Of a DNA stretch of 64,000 bases, positions 15,350-24,318 are shown piece by piece. The notes beneath the pieces are model-generated. The model was not told the DNA's origin, did not search any database, and saw only the letters and a program-made list of their open reading frames with translations. The first letter of the stretch is position 1. The number at the start of each line of letters is the position of its first letter. A program made the position numbers and the translations under genes. The stretch covers positions 1 through 64,000 of the forward strand of contig CAVXQP010000009.1 of NCBI GenBank assembly GCA_963763955.1, given 5' to 3'. This stretch comes from DASUPK01 sp963763955. GTDB taxonomy: Bacteria > Actinomycetota > Thermoleophilia > Solirubrobacterales > 70-9.

Positions 15350-16224
15350 AGCTCCGGCACATCCGCGCCCATCGGCGAGAACGGCACCCGCCGTACCTCG
15401 GCCCAGCCACCAACCCGCTCGTTGAGCGCTTTCATCACCGCGCCGGTGCTCTGCCAGAACGTCCAGACGAGAACCGTCGGCCCCGCGCCGGAGATGGTCG
15501 CCCCAATCGCGCCCATCCGCGGCGCCTCCTCGACGATCTCCATCGAGCGCGGATAGAGGTGGGCCCGATGCGGTTGGTGGAGCCGGTCCGCGAGCCCGCG
15601 GCCGATCAGAGTGAGATCGGAGCGCTCGATGCCGAGCACGAGCTCGGAGGCGGACGAGATGTTGGCGACGGCGTCCGCGAGCGCCACATCGTTCGGGATC
15701 GCCTGGCGCGCCTCCTCGGTCGGCACCTGCTCGGACGGGATCACGACCACGGCCTCGACCCCCTGGGGAGGATCGAGCCGGGTCCATGCGATCCGGCCGT
15801 CCTGATTCCTGCAGACGACGAACCCGCCGAGCAGCGCCGCGGCGACGTTGTCCGGGTGGCCCTCGATCTCGGCGGCCTTGGCGAGCACGTCCTCGGGCTC
15901 CTGGGCCAACTCGTAGAGATGGTCCGCGGCCAGCAGCCCCGCGACGATCGCGGCGGCGCTCGACCCCAGTCCAGCCGCGAGAGGAATCTCGCTGCGTATC
16001 CGGAAGGCGATCCCGTCCGCCGGACGCAGCGACTCGAACGCCCGCACGCAGAGATTGGTGCGATCCAGAGGAACGTCCAGCCCGTCGGCCTGGACGGAGA
16101 AGGCACCCACCTCCTCCACCTCGAGCTCGAGATGCAACGTGAGCGCGGCCGCCAGCACGTCGTAGCCGGGCCCGAGGTTGGCCGATGAGGCCGGCACCTT
16201 GACCAGCCGTCGCCGCGCGGTCAT
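15346..16224 (-). CDS. thrB: Homoserine kinase
   Basis: ThrB phosphorylates homoserine with ATP, the penultimate step to threonine. The 292-residue protein has GHMP-kinase features: the N-terminal KVPASSANLGPGYDVLAAAL, the ATP loop PLAAGLGSSAAAIVAGLLAA, EGHPDNVAAALLGGFVV, and the C-terminal GAIGATISGAGPTVLVW. Length is normal. It follows thrC on the minus strand after a 74-base gap and overlaps the Ser/Gly-triplet gene by 4 bases. Confidence 0.97.
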   Translation of the reverse strand: MTARRRLVKVPASSANLGPGYDVLAAALTLHLELEVEEVGAFSVQADGLDVPLDRTNLCVRAFESLRPADGIAFRIRSEIPLAAGLGSSAAAIVAGLLAADHLYELAQEPEDVLAKAAEIEGHPDNVAAALLGGFVVCRNQDGRIAWTRLDPPQGVEAVVVIPSEQVPTEEARQAIPNDVALADAVANISSASELVLGIERSDLTLIGRGLADRLHQPHRAHLYPRSMEIVEEAPRMGAIGATISGAGPTVLVWTFWQSTGAVMKALNERVGGWAEVRRVPFSPMGADVPEL

Positions 16225-16298
16225 GGAGCGGAGGCTATCCGCCCGGGTGGCGGCGGCCTACGAGCCGAGGATCTTCGCTTTCTGCTGCTCAAACTCGG

Positions 16299-17333
16299 CT
16301 AGTCGAAGACGGCCTTCTCGACCGCCGCCAGGTCGGCCTTGCATCCGGTGACGGCGGGGGCCTTGCCGATCGCGCTGTCGGGGTCCTTCAACCCATGGCC
16401 GGTGAGCACGCAGACGACCGAAGCGGGCCGCTCCATGCCCTCTGCGACCGGCAGGCCGTGGGCCAGCAGTCCGGCCACCGAGGCGGCGGAGGCAGGCTCG
16501 CAGAAGACGCCTTCGCTCGAGGCGAGCCAGTGATACGCCTCGAGGATCTGCTCGTCGCTGACCGCCGCGACTCGGCCCCGGGAGGCGGTGAACGCGTTCA
16601 TCGCCTCCTCCCAGCGCGCTGGGTTGCCGATCCGGATCGCCGACGCCACGGTCTCCGGCTTTGCGATCGGATGCCCCTCGACCAGCGGCGCGGCGCCCGC
16701 CGCCTGGAAGCCGTAGAGGATCGGCGAGGCCCTGTACTCCTGGAAGCCCGCCCACCAGGAGGTGACGTTGCCCGCGTTGCCGACCGGGATGGCGAGGGCG
16801 GCGGGCGCCTGCCCAAGCTCATCGCAGGTCTCGAAGGCCGCGGTCTTCTGGCCCTCGATCCGATACGGGTTGACCGAATTGACCAGCTCAACGGGGTGCC
16901 CCTTGGCGATTTCGCGAACGATCTCAAGCGCCTGGTCGAAGTTGCCCTCCAGAGCGATCACCCGGGCTCCGTGCATCAGAGCCTGGGCGAGCTTGCCGAT
17001 GGCGATCTTGCCCTCCGGGACGATCACCGCCCCGCGCATCCCCGCCCTGGCCGCGTACGCGGCGCAGCTCGCGGCGGTGTTCCCGGTCGAGGCGCAGATG
17101 ATCGCCTCGGCGCCGGCGCCCTTGGCCCGCGAGACCGCGACGGTCATACCCCGGTCCTTGAAGCTGCCGGTCGGGTTGGCGCCCTCGAACTTGAGGTAGA
17201 CATCGGCCTCGATCCGCTCGGAGAGGCGCGGCGAGTGGATCAGCGGTGTCGAGCCCTCGTTGAGGGTCACAAGCGGGTCCCCCTCCTCCAGCGGGAGGTG
17301 GTCGCGGTAGCGCTCGATCAGAGGGGTCGGCAT
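16299..17333 (-). CDS. thrC: Threonine synthase
   Basis: This PLP enzyme converts O-phosphohomoserine to threonine. The 344-residue protein shows NEGSTPLIHSPRLSERIEAD, the PLP-lysine motif PTGSFKDRGMTVAVSRAKGA, and the phosphate-binding ICASTGNTAASCAAYAARAG, with SVNPYRIEGQKTAAFE and a glycine-rich PVGNAGNVTSWWAG further on. It is of the compact bacterial type. Ten bases separate it from hom upstream, consistent with one operon. Confidence 0.97.
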   Translation of the reverse strand: MPTPLIERYRDHLPLEEGDPLVTLNEGSTPLIHSPRLSERIEADVYLKFEGANPTGSFKDRGMTVAVSRAKGAGAEAIICASTGNTAASCAAYAARAGMRGAVIVPEGKIAIGKLAQALMHGARVIALEGNFDQALEIVREIAKGHPVELVNSVNPYRIEGQKTAAFETCDELGQAPAALAIPVGNAGNVTSWWAGFQEYRASPILYGFQAAGAAPLVEGHPIAKPETVASAIRIGNPARWEEAMNAFTASRGRVAAVSDEQILEAYHWLASSEGVFCEPASAASVAGLLAHGLPVAEGMERPASVVCVLTGHGLKDPDSAIGKAPAVTGCKADLAAVEKAVFD

Positions 17334-17343
17334 CGGTCCCGGC

Positions 17344-18573
17344 CTAGCCGAACTCTTCCTCGATCACGCGGATCGAGCGCGGCGGCGAGCGCAGGAAGTC
17401 GAGCTTCGCGATTTTCTCGAGCGCGGCCCCGAAGCGCATCTCCGAGACCGGGTGCATGACCATGATCAGCTGCGCCTCCCCGCCCCGACCCCGCTGGACG
17501 ACGCTCCGCACCGAGACCTCGTTGTCCCCGAGCACCTCGGCGATCTGGGCGAGGACTCCCGGCCGGTCCTCGACCTCGAGATGGAGATAGAAGGCCATCT
17601 CCACGTCCTTGGCGACCTTGAGCTTCGCGTTCTCCTCGAAGAGCGGCGAGCCGCCCGCGATCACCGAGACGACGTCCCCCAGCACCGCCGCGGCCGTCTC
17701 GGGCCCACCGGCGCCGGGGCCGGACATGGTGATCTCCGTGATCGCCGGGGACTCGACCATCACCGCGTTGAACGGCCCGGAGATCGGCGAGAGCGGATGC
17801 CCCGGGTAGAGGAAGCAGGGAAAGACACGCACGCTGACCTCTCCGTCGCCGACTCGCTCGGCGACTCCGAGCAGCTTCAGGGAGAGCCCCAGCTCCTTCG
17901 CATAGGCGAGGTCGTCGGGCTTGATCTGCTCGATGCCCTCATAGGGGACGTCGTCGAGGCCAACCGGGGCGCCGAAGGCCAGCCGCGCCAGGATCGCCAT
18001 CTTCGCGGCGGCGTCGGCGCCGCCCACGTCGTCGGTCGGGTCGGCCTCCGCATAGCCCAGGTCCTGCGCCTGCTTCAGGGCCTCTTCGTAGGAGAGGCCG
18101 CTCCGAGCCATCTCGGTGAGGATGTAGTTGGTCGTCCCGTTGACGATCCCGAAGACCTTCTCGATCGGGATCGCGCCGAGGCTCTCCTGGACGACGCGGA
18201 TGACGGGGATCGCGCCGGCGACCGCCGCCTCGAACCGAAGCTGTGCGCCACCCTCCCGCGCCGCCGCGACCAGCTCCTCGCCGTGCTGGGCGAGCAGCTG
18301 CTTGTTGGCCGTGACCACGTGGCGGCCCTCGCGCAGCGCCCGGGTCACGTAGTCGCGCGCGGGATCGGTGCCACCGATCAGCTCGACGACGATGTCGCTG
18401 GCTGCCAGGATCTCGTCGAAGTCCCCCTGATCGCTGGAGAGGACGCCGGTCACCTTGGGGCGGCGGCCGGAGACCTCCTCCACCATCTCGGCGCGCTCCT
18501 CGAGCAGCTCCCGGAAGGCGCCTCCCACGGTCCCCTTACCGAGGATGCCGACGTTCACGGTCTCGGCCATCAC
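17344..18573 (-). CDS. hom: Homoserine dehydrogenase with ACT domain
   Basis: Hom reduces aspartate semialdehyde to homoserine. The N-terminal Rossmann motif is VNVGILGKGTVGGAFRELLE, followed by VTANKQLLAQHG, FEAAVAGAIPVIRVVQESL and FGIVNGTTNYILTEMARSGL, with the catalytic region LGYAEADPTDDVGGADAAAK. The C-terminus carries an ACT domain (HLEVEDRPGVLAQIAEVLGD), indicating feedback control, presumably by threonine. The length of 409 is normal for the monofunctional enzyme. The gene overlaps lysA by 4 bases. Confidence 0.97.
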   Translation of the reverse strand: MMAETVNVGILGKGTVGGAFRELLEERAEMVEEVSGRRPKVTGVLSSDQGDFDEILAASDIVVELIGGTDPARDYVTRALREGRHVVTANKQLLAQHGEELVAAAREGGAQLRFEAAVAGAIPVIRVVQESLGAIPIEKVFGIVNGTTNYILTEMARSGLSYEEALKQAQDLGYAEADPTDDVGGADAAAKMAILARLAFGAPVGLDDVPYEGIEQIKPDDLAYAKELGLSLKLLGVAERVGDGEVSVRVFPCFLYPGHPLSPISGPFNAVMVESPAITEITMSGPGAGGPETAAAVLGDVVSVIAGGSPLFEENAKLKVAKDVEMAFYLHLEVEDRPGVLAQIAEVLGDNEVSVRSVVQRGRGGEAQLIMVMHPVSEMRFGAALEKIAKLDFLRSPPRSIRVIEEEFG

Positions 18574-19892
18574 TCGTCCCGCGCCAGCAGGTCGTCCCAG
18601 GTCTCGCGCCGGACGACCGTCCTCGCCTCTCCGTCCCGGCAGAAGATCACCGGAGGCCGGGGCACGCCGTTGTAGTTGTTGGCCATCGCGTAGCCGTAGG
18701 CACCCGTCGCCGGCGTGACCAGCACGTCTCCGACCCGTGGCGAGGCCACCTCCGTGTCGCGGATCAGGACGTCGCCGGACTCGCAGTGCTTCCCGGCGAT
18801 CGTGGCCAGGGTGTCCGGTGTCTCGCCGGCCCGGTCGGCGATCACCGCCTCGTAGCGGGAGCCGTAGAGCATCGGCCGCAAGTTGTCGGACATCCCCCCG
18901 TCGACAGCGACGTAGGTGCGCACGCCCGGGATCTCCTTCACCGTCCCGACCCGGTACGCGGTGACGCCGGCGTTGCCGACCAGGGAGCGGCCCGGCTCAA
19001 CCAGGATGGTCGGCGCCGGATCGAAGACGCGTTGCACGCCGCGCACCTTGACCTCGACGTAGTCCTCGATCGAGGGCGGCTCGTCCGTGTCCAGGTAGGC
19101 GATGCCCAGGCCACCGCCGACGTTGAGGAGCTCTGGTGCGAGATCGACCGAGTCGCAGAAATCGGCGATCACCTCGATCGCCTTCACGTACGGCTCGAGC
19201 TCGAAGATCTGGGAGCCGATGTGGGCGTGCAACCCGACCAGCTCGAGGTTCGGCGACTCGCGGACACGCGCGACCGCGCGTGCCGCCAGGTCGTCAGCGA
19301 GCCCGAAGCCGAACTTGGAGTCGAGCTGGCCCGTCTGCACGTAGTCGTGGGTCGACGGCTTGATCCCGGGGGTGACGCGGATCAGGACCTTCTGGGGACG
19401 GTCCAGCAGCCGCTCCGCCCGTTCGATCTCGTCGAAGGAGTCGAGGATCAGGTGGGCGACACCGCTGTCGAACGCGTAGCGGAGCTCATTCTCGCTCTTG
19501 TTGTTGCCGTGCATGTGGATCCGCGCCGGGTCGAAGCCCGCCGCCAGGGCCATGCGGAGCTCCCCGCCCGAGGCGACGTCGACGGAGAGGCCCTCCTCCC
19601 TCATCACCCGGTACGCCGCACTGCAGGGCAGCGCCTTGCTCCCGTAGATCACCTCGAAGCCGTCGGTCCGCTGCTCGAAGGCGCCCACGTACTGCCGCGC
19701 CCGCCCTCGGATGTCGTCCTCGGCATAGAGGTATGCGGGCGTCCCGAACCGCTCCGCAAGCTCGACCACGTCGCAACCGGCGATCTCGAGGTGGCCACGC
19801 TCGTTCACGCGCGACCCGGCCGGATAGACCGGCGAGGCTGCGATCGGATCCGCCGCCGCGATGGAGCCTGAGTTGTCGGGCTCGGCGTTCAT
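18570..19892 (-). CDS. lysA: Diaminopimelate decarboxylase
   Basis: LysA decarboxylates meso-diaminopimelate to lysine. Recognised by the PLP-lysine motif FEVIYGSKALPCSAAYRVMR, the substrate and cofactor regions IHMHGNNKSENELRYA, LVGLHAHIGSQIFELEPYVK and LLNVGGGLGIAYLD, and the C-terminal ligand motif GKHCESGDVLIRD. ATG 19,892 (MNAEPDNSGS) is preferred, giving 440 residues; an upstream GTG-type start would run through non-conserved sequence and into the divergent hydrolase's upstream region. First gene of the lysA-hom-thrC-thrB operon, which lets lysine and threonine branches be expressed together. Confidence 0.96.
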   Translation of the reverse strand: MNAEPDNSGSIAAADPIAASPVYPAGSRVNERGHLEIAGCDVVELAERFGTPAYLYAEDDIRGRARQYVGAFEQRTDGFEVIYGSKALPCSAAYRVMREEGLSVDVASGGELRMALAAGFDPARIHMHGNNKSENELRYAFDSGVAHLILDSFDEIERAERLLDRPQKVLIRVTPGIKPSTHDYVQTGQLDSKFGFGLADDLAARAVARVRESPNLELVGLHAHIGSQIFELEPYVKAIEVIADFCDSVDLAPELLNVGGGLGIAYLDTDEPPSIEDYVEVKVRGVQRVFDPAPTILVEPGRSLVGNAGVTAYRVGTVKEIPGVRTYVAVDGGMSDNLRPMLYGSRYEAVIADRAGETPDTLATIAGKHCESGDVLIRDTEVASPRVGDVLVTPATGAYGYAMANNYNGVPRPPVIFCRDGEARTVVRRETWDDLLARDE

Positions 19893-19932
19893 GGAGACGC
19901 CATTCTGACGGGAAGCAGCAGAATCCCCCGCA

Positions 19933-20685
19933 ATGGAGCGCTCCCCGCCCCGCAGGCCGGACCGCGAGGGCCGCACCGACGGCCTCGCCTACGCGCTCTG
20001 GCTGCCCGACCGACGGCAAGGGCCGCCAGAAGGAACGCGGCCGGATCGAGCGTGGCCCGGCGTCGTGGTGGTTCACGGCGCGGGATCCCGCAAGGAGAAT
20101 CACGCTGACTTCGCCCGCTTGGCGACGGCAAGCGGCTGGGCCGCGCTCACCTTCGATCTTCCCGGACACGGCGACTCCGAAGGCGAGATGTCGGGCGGCG
20201 CGGTCGATGACGTACTGGCGATGGTCAGGCTGCTCGCGGCCTCCGACGGCGTTGACTCGGGCCGGATCGCGCTCAGGGGCTCGAGCCTCGGCGGCTTCCT
20301 CTCCATCACTGCGGCGGCGCTGAGCCAGGAGGTCGCCGGCGTCATCGCGATCTGTCCCGCGGGGGAGGACCACCTGGCTCGCGGAGTCCGCCAACGGCGC
20401 TTCGAGATGCGCGTCGGCGACCCGCTGGACCTCGAGGCCTGGCTTCTTGCCCAGGACGTCGGGGAGTCAGTCGAGCGAATCGCGGGGCGGCCGCTGATCC
20501 TGATGCACGCCGAGGGCGACACCCAGATTCCCAGCGACCACTCCGAGGAGCTCTACGAGAGGGCTGGAGAGCCCCGCAACCTGATCATCGCGACGGGCGG
20601 CGCGCACACCTCCGTCCAGCACGATCCCGAACTCCAGAGCGCGGCGCTGCGCTGGCTCGAGCGCCGACTCGAGGCGGAACGCTGA
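19933..20685 (+). CDS. Alpha/beta hydrolase (dienelactone hydrolase/peptidase-like)
   Basis: A 250-residue serine hydrolase. The oxyanion region is VVVVHGAGSRKENHADFARL and the nucleophile elbow is IALRGSSLGGFLSITAAALS (Ser in GSSLG). The acid lies in ILMHAEGDTQIPSDHSEEL and the His in ATGGAHTSVQHDPEL. No signal peptide is present, so it is probably cytoplasmic. It is divergent from lysA with 40 bases between starts. The substrate cannot be predicted. Confidence 0.88.
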   Translation: MERSPPRRPDREGRTDGLAYALWLPDRRQGPPEGTRPDRAWPGVVVVHGAGSRKENHADFARLATASGWAALTFDLPGHGDSEGEMSGGAVDDVLAMVRLLAASDGVDSGRIALRGSSLGGFLSITAAALSQEVAGVIAICPAGEDHLARGVRQRRFEMRVGDPLDLEAWLLAQDVGESVERIAGRPLILMHAEGDTQIPSDHSEELYERAGEPRNLIIATGGAHTSVQHDPELQSAALRWLERRLEAER

Positions 20686-20687
20686 AC

Positions 20688-21548
20688 TCAGTCGTCGGGG
20701 TGCGAGTTCGAGCAGCCCTGGTTCCCGCCGCTGGGCGAGGAATCGTCGTCGCCCGAGGAACCGGACGACCCGCCGGAGGAGCCTGAGGATCCGTCCTGAT
20801 CCGACGGCGGTTCCTGGCTGGGCGGCAGTTCCGAAGGCGGTTCCTGGCTGGGCGGCAGTTCCGAAGGCGGCGTGACGACGGGGGGCTTGCCGACAATCCC
20901 GATGTCCGAGCCGTCACCGACGTCGCCGGGATCGCTGCCCTTCTGACCGTCGGAAGTGTCCTGGTGAGGATCCGAGGGATGGGTCGGCGTCACGGGATGC
21001 GAAGGATCCTTGATCGCGGTGACCGGGCCGCCGGAGCCGGTCGAGCCACCGCCCGGACCGGTGGAGCCGCCCGTGTCCGGCGGGGTGGGAGTGGGAGTGG
21101 CGTTCGGCGGAGTGGGCGCCGGGGAGGGCTTCGGCTTGCCGTTGCCACCCGTGTTGCCGCCGTTGCCGCCGTTGCCGTTGCCGCCACCGCTGCCACCGGT
21201 GCCAGCGGTGCCACCGGTGCCGCCGACGTTGGCCGCCGCAAGCTGCCCGGCCGCGGCGCTCACCGGGACGACCGTGCTGTGGGCCGGAGCGCGCGGTGTC
21301 GCGGCGCTGAGCTCGACGTTTCCGTCGGTGCTGGCGTCCTGGGCCGTGGGCCAGACGTTGAACGAGACCAGGCCGACCAGGCTGACGAACACGATCGCCG
21401 CGCCGGCCAGCAGTGCGCCCGACGCGCCGACCCCGACGATGAAGCTCTCGGGTGTGTTATTCGATGATGTCTTGGGCGCCGAGTGAGCATCCCCCTCTCG
21501 CACGGCTCGCCATTCACGCGCACTCACGTTCCGGTCATCGTCGCTCAT
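20688..21548 (-). CDS. Single-pass membrane protein with long Gly/Pro/Ser-rich extracellular region
   Basis: The 286-residue product has a short cytoplasmic head (MSDDDRNVSAREWRAVREGD), one membrane helix around residues 37-67 (FIVGVGASGALLAGAAIVFV and following), and an extracellular low-complexity tail with Gly/Asn runs, Pro-Thr runs and a duplicated SELPPSQEPP unit. This pattern fits actinobacterial cell-envelope proteins that cross the peptidoglycan. No enzymatic domain is visible. Low-complexity coding sequence like this is difficult to assign and also prone to length change. Confidence 0.6.
   Translation of the reverse strand: MSDDDRNVSAREWRAVREGDAHSAPKTSSNNTPESFIVGVGASGALLAGAAIVFVSLVGLVSFNVWPTAQDASTDGNVELSAATPRAPAHSTVVPVSAAAGQLAAANVGGTGGTAGTGGSGGGNGNGGNGGNTGGNGKPKPSPAPTPPNATPTPTPPDTGGSTGPGGGSTGSGGPVTAIKDPSHPVTPTHPSDPHQDTSDGQKGSDPGDVGDGSDIGIVGKPPVVTPPSELPPSQEPPSELPPSQEPPSDQDGSSGSSGGSSGSSGDDDSSPSGGNQGCSNSHPDD
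20806..20870. repeat. Perfect 30-bp tandem duplication
   Basis: Two identical 30-base units (20,806-20,835 and 20,836-20,865) plus the first 5 bases of a third lie inside the membrane-protein gene and encode the repeated SELPPSQEPP decapeptide. Perfect identity indicates a recent slip or unequal exchange; the length keeps the frame. Confidence 0.9.
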
Positions 21549-21644
21549 TGGGGTCCCTTTAGCGACCGCACAATTGAGGTAGCCGTTTGTTTTACGCGCG
21601 CGGTGCGGCGTCTACCCAGTAACGGTGAATCGAGGGGGGCGCGG

Positions 21645-22787
21645 CTACAGGTACCCGAGGGGATCCGTCGTCTGACCGTTGATGCGGACCTCGAAGTGCA
21701 CGTGGGGGCCGAAGCAGTAGCCCGTGCAGTCGCTGAGGCCGATGATCTGGCCCTGCGCGACCTGCTGTCCTGCGGAGACGAGGAATCGCTCCTGGTGCCC
21801 GTAGCACGTGGAGAGGCCGCCCCCATGATCGATGCAGGTGTAGTTCCCATAGCCGCCCTCGGGACCCGCAATTGTGACGGTCCCTGCGGCGGCAGCGCGG
21901 ATGGGCGTGCCTGTGGGCACCCCGATGTCGACTCCGGGATGGAATTCGTAGCCGTGGCCGATGTTCCGTGAGCCATAGCCGGAGGTGATCGGCCCGTTGA
22001 CGGGCCAGATCAATCCATGGCCCCCGGCCCTGATCGGGCCGGCCGGGAGCGCTCCGGTTCCGGCGCCCAGCTGCTCGGCGATCTTCTGGGAGATTTCGCT
22101 CAGATCGCCCTCTAGGTTGTCCTGCTGCTTTCGCACCTTCGTCAGGGTGCCGTGCTGCTTGCGGCGCGCCATGGCGAGCTCGGTCGTCCGCTTCTTCAGG
22201 CTCGCCCGGGTGGCATCGAGCTCCGCCTTCCGGGCCGCGATCTCGTCGCGGGCTGCGCGGACCGTGTTCACGGTCACCTGCATCTCGTTGCGCAGGTCGC
22301 GCACCCTGGTGACGATGTCGTCGTCCTGATGCTGCAGCGTCTCCAGGTACTGCGTCCGCGCCAGCAGGTCGTCGAACCCGTGAGCCTGGAGCAGGACCGT
22401 GATCAGGTCGGGCTGGTTGGACTCGTAGATCGCGACCAGCCGCTGCTCGAGGACCTTGATCGCAAGGTGAAGCCGCTGCTTCAGGTAGCCGAGTCGAGCC
22501 TGCGCCTGATCCAGCTCGGCCTGCTTCTGGGAGAGCTCAGTGGCGACCACTGCCTCCCGGTTCCGCAGGGCGGCCACCTGACTTGTCAGACGCTGAAGCT
22601 GGGCGGACTCGTGGGTGATCTTCCCGGTGAGGACGCCGGCGTGAGCCTGCGCATGGGAGAGCTTGTTCTGGGTCGAGTTGAGCTTCTGCTGGAGGCCCTG
22701 GCCCGAGGCGCCGCCGGCGATCACCGCGGCTGCGCAAACGGCTCCGGCGCAGGAGAGCGCCAACAGCACCCGTTTGTATCCCGTCAT
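21645..22787 (-). CDS. Secreted M23-family (LytM/EnvC-like) peptidoglycan peptidase
   Basis: ATG 22,787 gives MTGYKRVLLALSCAGAVCAA, a clear signal peptide. Residues about 35-240 are a long coiled coil (LNSTQNKLSHAQAHAGVLTG onward) as in EnvC and RipA-type proteins. The C-terminal M23 domain has FHPGVDIGVPTGTPIRAAAA (HxxxD zinc ligands), CIDHGGGLSTCYGHQ and CFGPHVHFEVRINGQTTDPL (HxH). All catalytic ligands are present, so it is probably an active endopeptidase in cell division or wall remodelling. Total 380 residues, a normal length. Confidence 0.93.
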   Translation of the reverse strand: MTGYKRVLLALSCAGAVCAAAVIAGGASGQGLQQKLNSTQNKLSHAQAHAGVLTGKITHESAQLQRLTSQVAALRNREAVVATELSQKQAELDQAQARLGYLKQRLHLAIKVLEQRLVAIYESNQPDLITVLLQAHGFDDLLARTQYLETLQHQDDDIVTRVRDLRNEMQVTVNTVRAARDEIAARKAELDATRASLKKRTTELAMARRKQHGTLTKVRKQQDNLEGDLSEISQKIAEQLGAGTGALPAGPIRAGGHGLIWPVNGPITSGYGSRNIGHGYEFHPGVDIGVPTGTPIRAAAAGTVTIAGPEGGYGNYTCIDHGGGLSTCYGHQERFLVSAGQQVAQGQIIGLSDCTGYCFGPHVHFEVRINGQTTDPLGYL

Positions 22788-22842
22788 GCAGCCAAGGTTG
22801 AACACCCGCAACCCCTGGCTCTGAAAAGGGGATTGCAGCTAG

Positions 22843-24141
22843 CTAGGCGGTGGCGCCGGCGGGCTCCTGTTCGGCCTTCGCGCCGTTCTGCGCCGTGCCG
22901 TTGGTCGCGGCCTGCGCGACCTCGGCTGCCTGCGCCAGGCGTTCCTGGTAGGTGCGCACCTGCATCCGGGAGATCACCAGGCGCTGGACCTGGGCCGTGC
23001 CCTCGAACAGCTGGTAGATCTTCGCGTCGCGGAACCACTTCTCGAGCGGGCAGTCCGTCGTCTCCGCGTAGGGCCCGACGAGATCCATCAGCGTCGTCGT
23101 CGCCCACATGGTCACGTCGCCTGCCTTGAGCTTGGACATGGAGCCCTGGCCTCCGGTCATCGGGATGCCGTTGCGCCCCATCCACGACGCGCGCTGGACC
23201 AGCAGGCGGGCGCCGTCGATCTCCGTCGCGACGTCAGCCAGGACCTGCTGGATCCGCTGCTCCTCGAGCGCCGGCCTGCCGCCGTCCACGGTCTGGTCGC
23301 TGAGGTACTCCAGCGTCCACTCGTAGGCGGCCTGGGCGATGCCGAGCGCGGAGGCCCCGACGATCGGCCGGGTCATCTCGAAGGTCGCAAGCGCATTCGA
23401 CGACCCGCCCGTCTGGCCCGAGCGGGCGCGCTCGAGCTTGCGGTTGAGCTTGTCCATCCCGCCGAGCAGGTTCTCCACCGGGATCCGGCAGTCCTCGAGG
23501 ATCACCTCGGCGGTATGAGAGGCGCGGATGCCGATCTTCGACTCCTTCTTGCCCTGGCGCAGGCCCGGCGTTCCCTTGGCGACGACAAAGGAGGCCTGGC
23601 CACGGTGACCGAGCTCCGGGTCGACCGTGGCGACCACGACGTGGACGTCGGCGATGCCTCCGTTCGTGATGAAGACCTTGGTTCCGTTGAGCACCCACTC
23701 GTCACCATCGAGCTCGGCGCTGCTCTTCAGACTCTTCACGTCAGAGCCGGCCTGGGGCTCGGTGACCGCGTAGGCGCCGAGCTGGATCTCGTCATCGGCG
23801 CCGAAGCACCGTGGGACCCACTCGGCGATCTGCTCGGGTGTGCCGGAGGCGGCGATGCCTGCCGCCGCCAGTCCCGACCCCTGGGTCGCCAGGGCAATGC
23901 CGGCGCAGCCCCAGTGAAGTTCCTCCGCCGTGATCACCCCCAGCTGCCCGCCGGGGTCCGCCCCCATCAGCTGCAGGTGCTCGAGGCCCTGCAGCCCCCA
24001 CTTGCGGGCCTCCTTCATCACCTCCCAGGGAGTGCTCTCCTCCTCGTCGTGCTTGCGGGCGACGGGACGGATGACCTCGCGCGCGAACTTACGGACGTGA
24101 TCCTTGTGCTCCCGCTGCTGGTCGGTGAGGGCGAAGTCCAT
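22843..24141 (-). CDS. Acyl-CoA dehydrogenase
   Basis: A 432-residue FAD enzyme for the first step of fatty-acyl or branched-chain acyl-CoA oxidation. Family sequences include the FAD/substrate motif YAVTEPQAGSDVKSLKSSAE, WVLNGTKVFITNGGIADVHV and KIGIRASHTAEVILEDCRIP, with the catalytic Glu in IYQLFEGTAQVQRLVISRMQ. The last 30 residues are an Ala-rich extension without known role. A palindromic operator lies 35 bases before the start, nearly identical to one at the thiolase gene (30,199), suggesting joint control of beta-oxidation genes. Confidence 0.94.
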   Translation of the reverse strand: MDFALTDQQREHKDHVRKFAREVIRPVARKHDEEESTPWEVMKEARKWGLQGLEHLQLMGADPGGQLGVITAEELHWGCAGIALATQGSGLAAAGIAASGTPEQIAEWVPRCFGADDEIQLGAYAVTEPQAGSDVKSLKSSAELDGDEWVLNGTKVFITNGGIADVHVVVATVDPELGHRGQASFVVAKGTPGLRQGKKESKIGIRASHTAEVILEDCRIPVENLLGGMDKLNRKLERARSGQTGGSSNALATFEMTRPIVGASALGIAQAAYEWTLEYLSDQTVDGGRPALEEQRIQQVLADVATEIDGARLLVQRASWMGRNGIPMTGGQGSMSKLKAGDVTMWATTTLMDLVGPYAETTDCPLEKWFRDAKIYQLFEGTAQVQRLVISRMQVRTYQERLAQAAEVAQAATNGTAQNGAKAEQEPAGATA

Positions 24142-24175
24142 TCCGGCGGCCTCCTAGCGGTGGAACCCGGGTTGA

Positions 24176-24198
24176 TTGACTGGTCAGTCAGCCAGTTT
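24176..24198 (-). promoter_or_regulatory. Operator of the acyl-CoA dehydrogenase gene (copy 1 of a shared dyad)
   Basis: The plus strand reads TTGACTGGTCAGTCAGCCAG followed by TTT. It contains TGACTG/CAGTCA 6-bp arms. Twenty of 23 positions equal the site at 30,199 upstream of the thiolase. A second, unrelated dyad (AAGTGG ... CCACTT) lies at 24,210-24,227. TetR-family repressors of fatty-acid genes bind dyads of this form; no TetR gene is in the window. Confidence 0.65.
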
Positions 24199-24318
24199 AC
24201 TGAAACCGGAAGTGGGACCTGCCACTTACCGCTGCAGGGCCCGCGGCCCTCCCGATCCGTGGTGGTCTGGCGACCGCTGAGCAGGAAGGTCGAGGCGTTC
24301 TGAGTAGCGTTCGCCGCC

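Noticed and set aside
15171..15425. Plus-strand frame rich in Ala/Glu/Pro/Ile opposite the Ser/Gly-triplet gene
   Set aside because: It runs into thrB on the other strand and has no ribosome site. Low complexity on one strand forces low complexity on the other, and the minus-strand frame is overlapped with thrB and ends in a clean membrane helix.
16395..17459. Plus-strand frame of about 350 codons opposite thrC
   Set aside because: Shadow of thrC; no domain and a composition typical of antisense high-GC frames.
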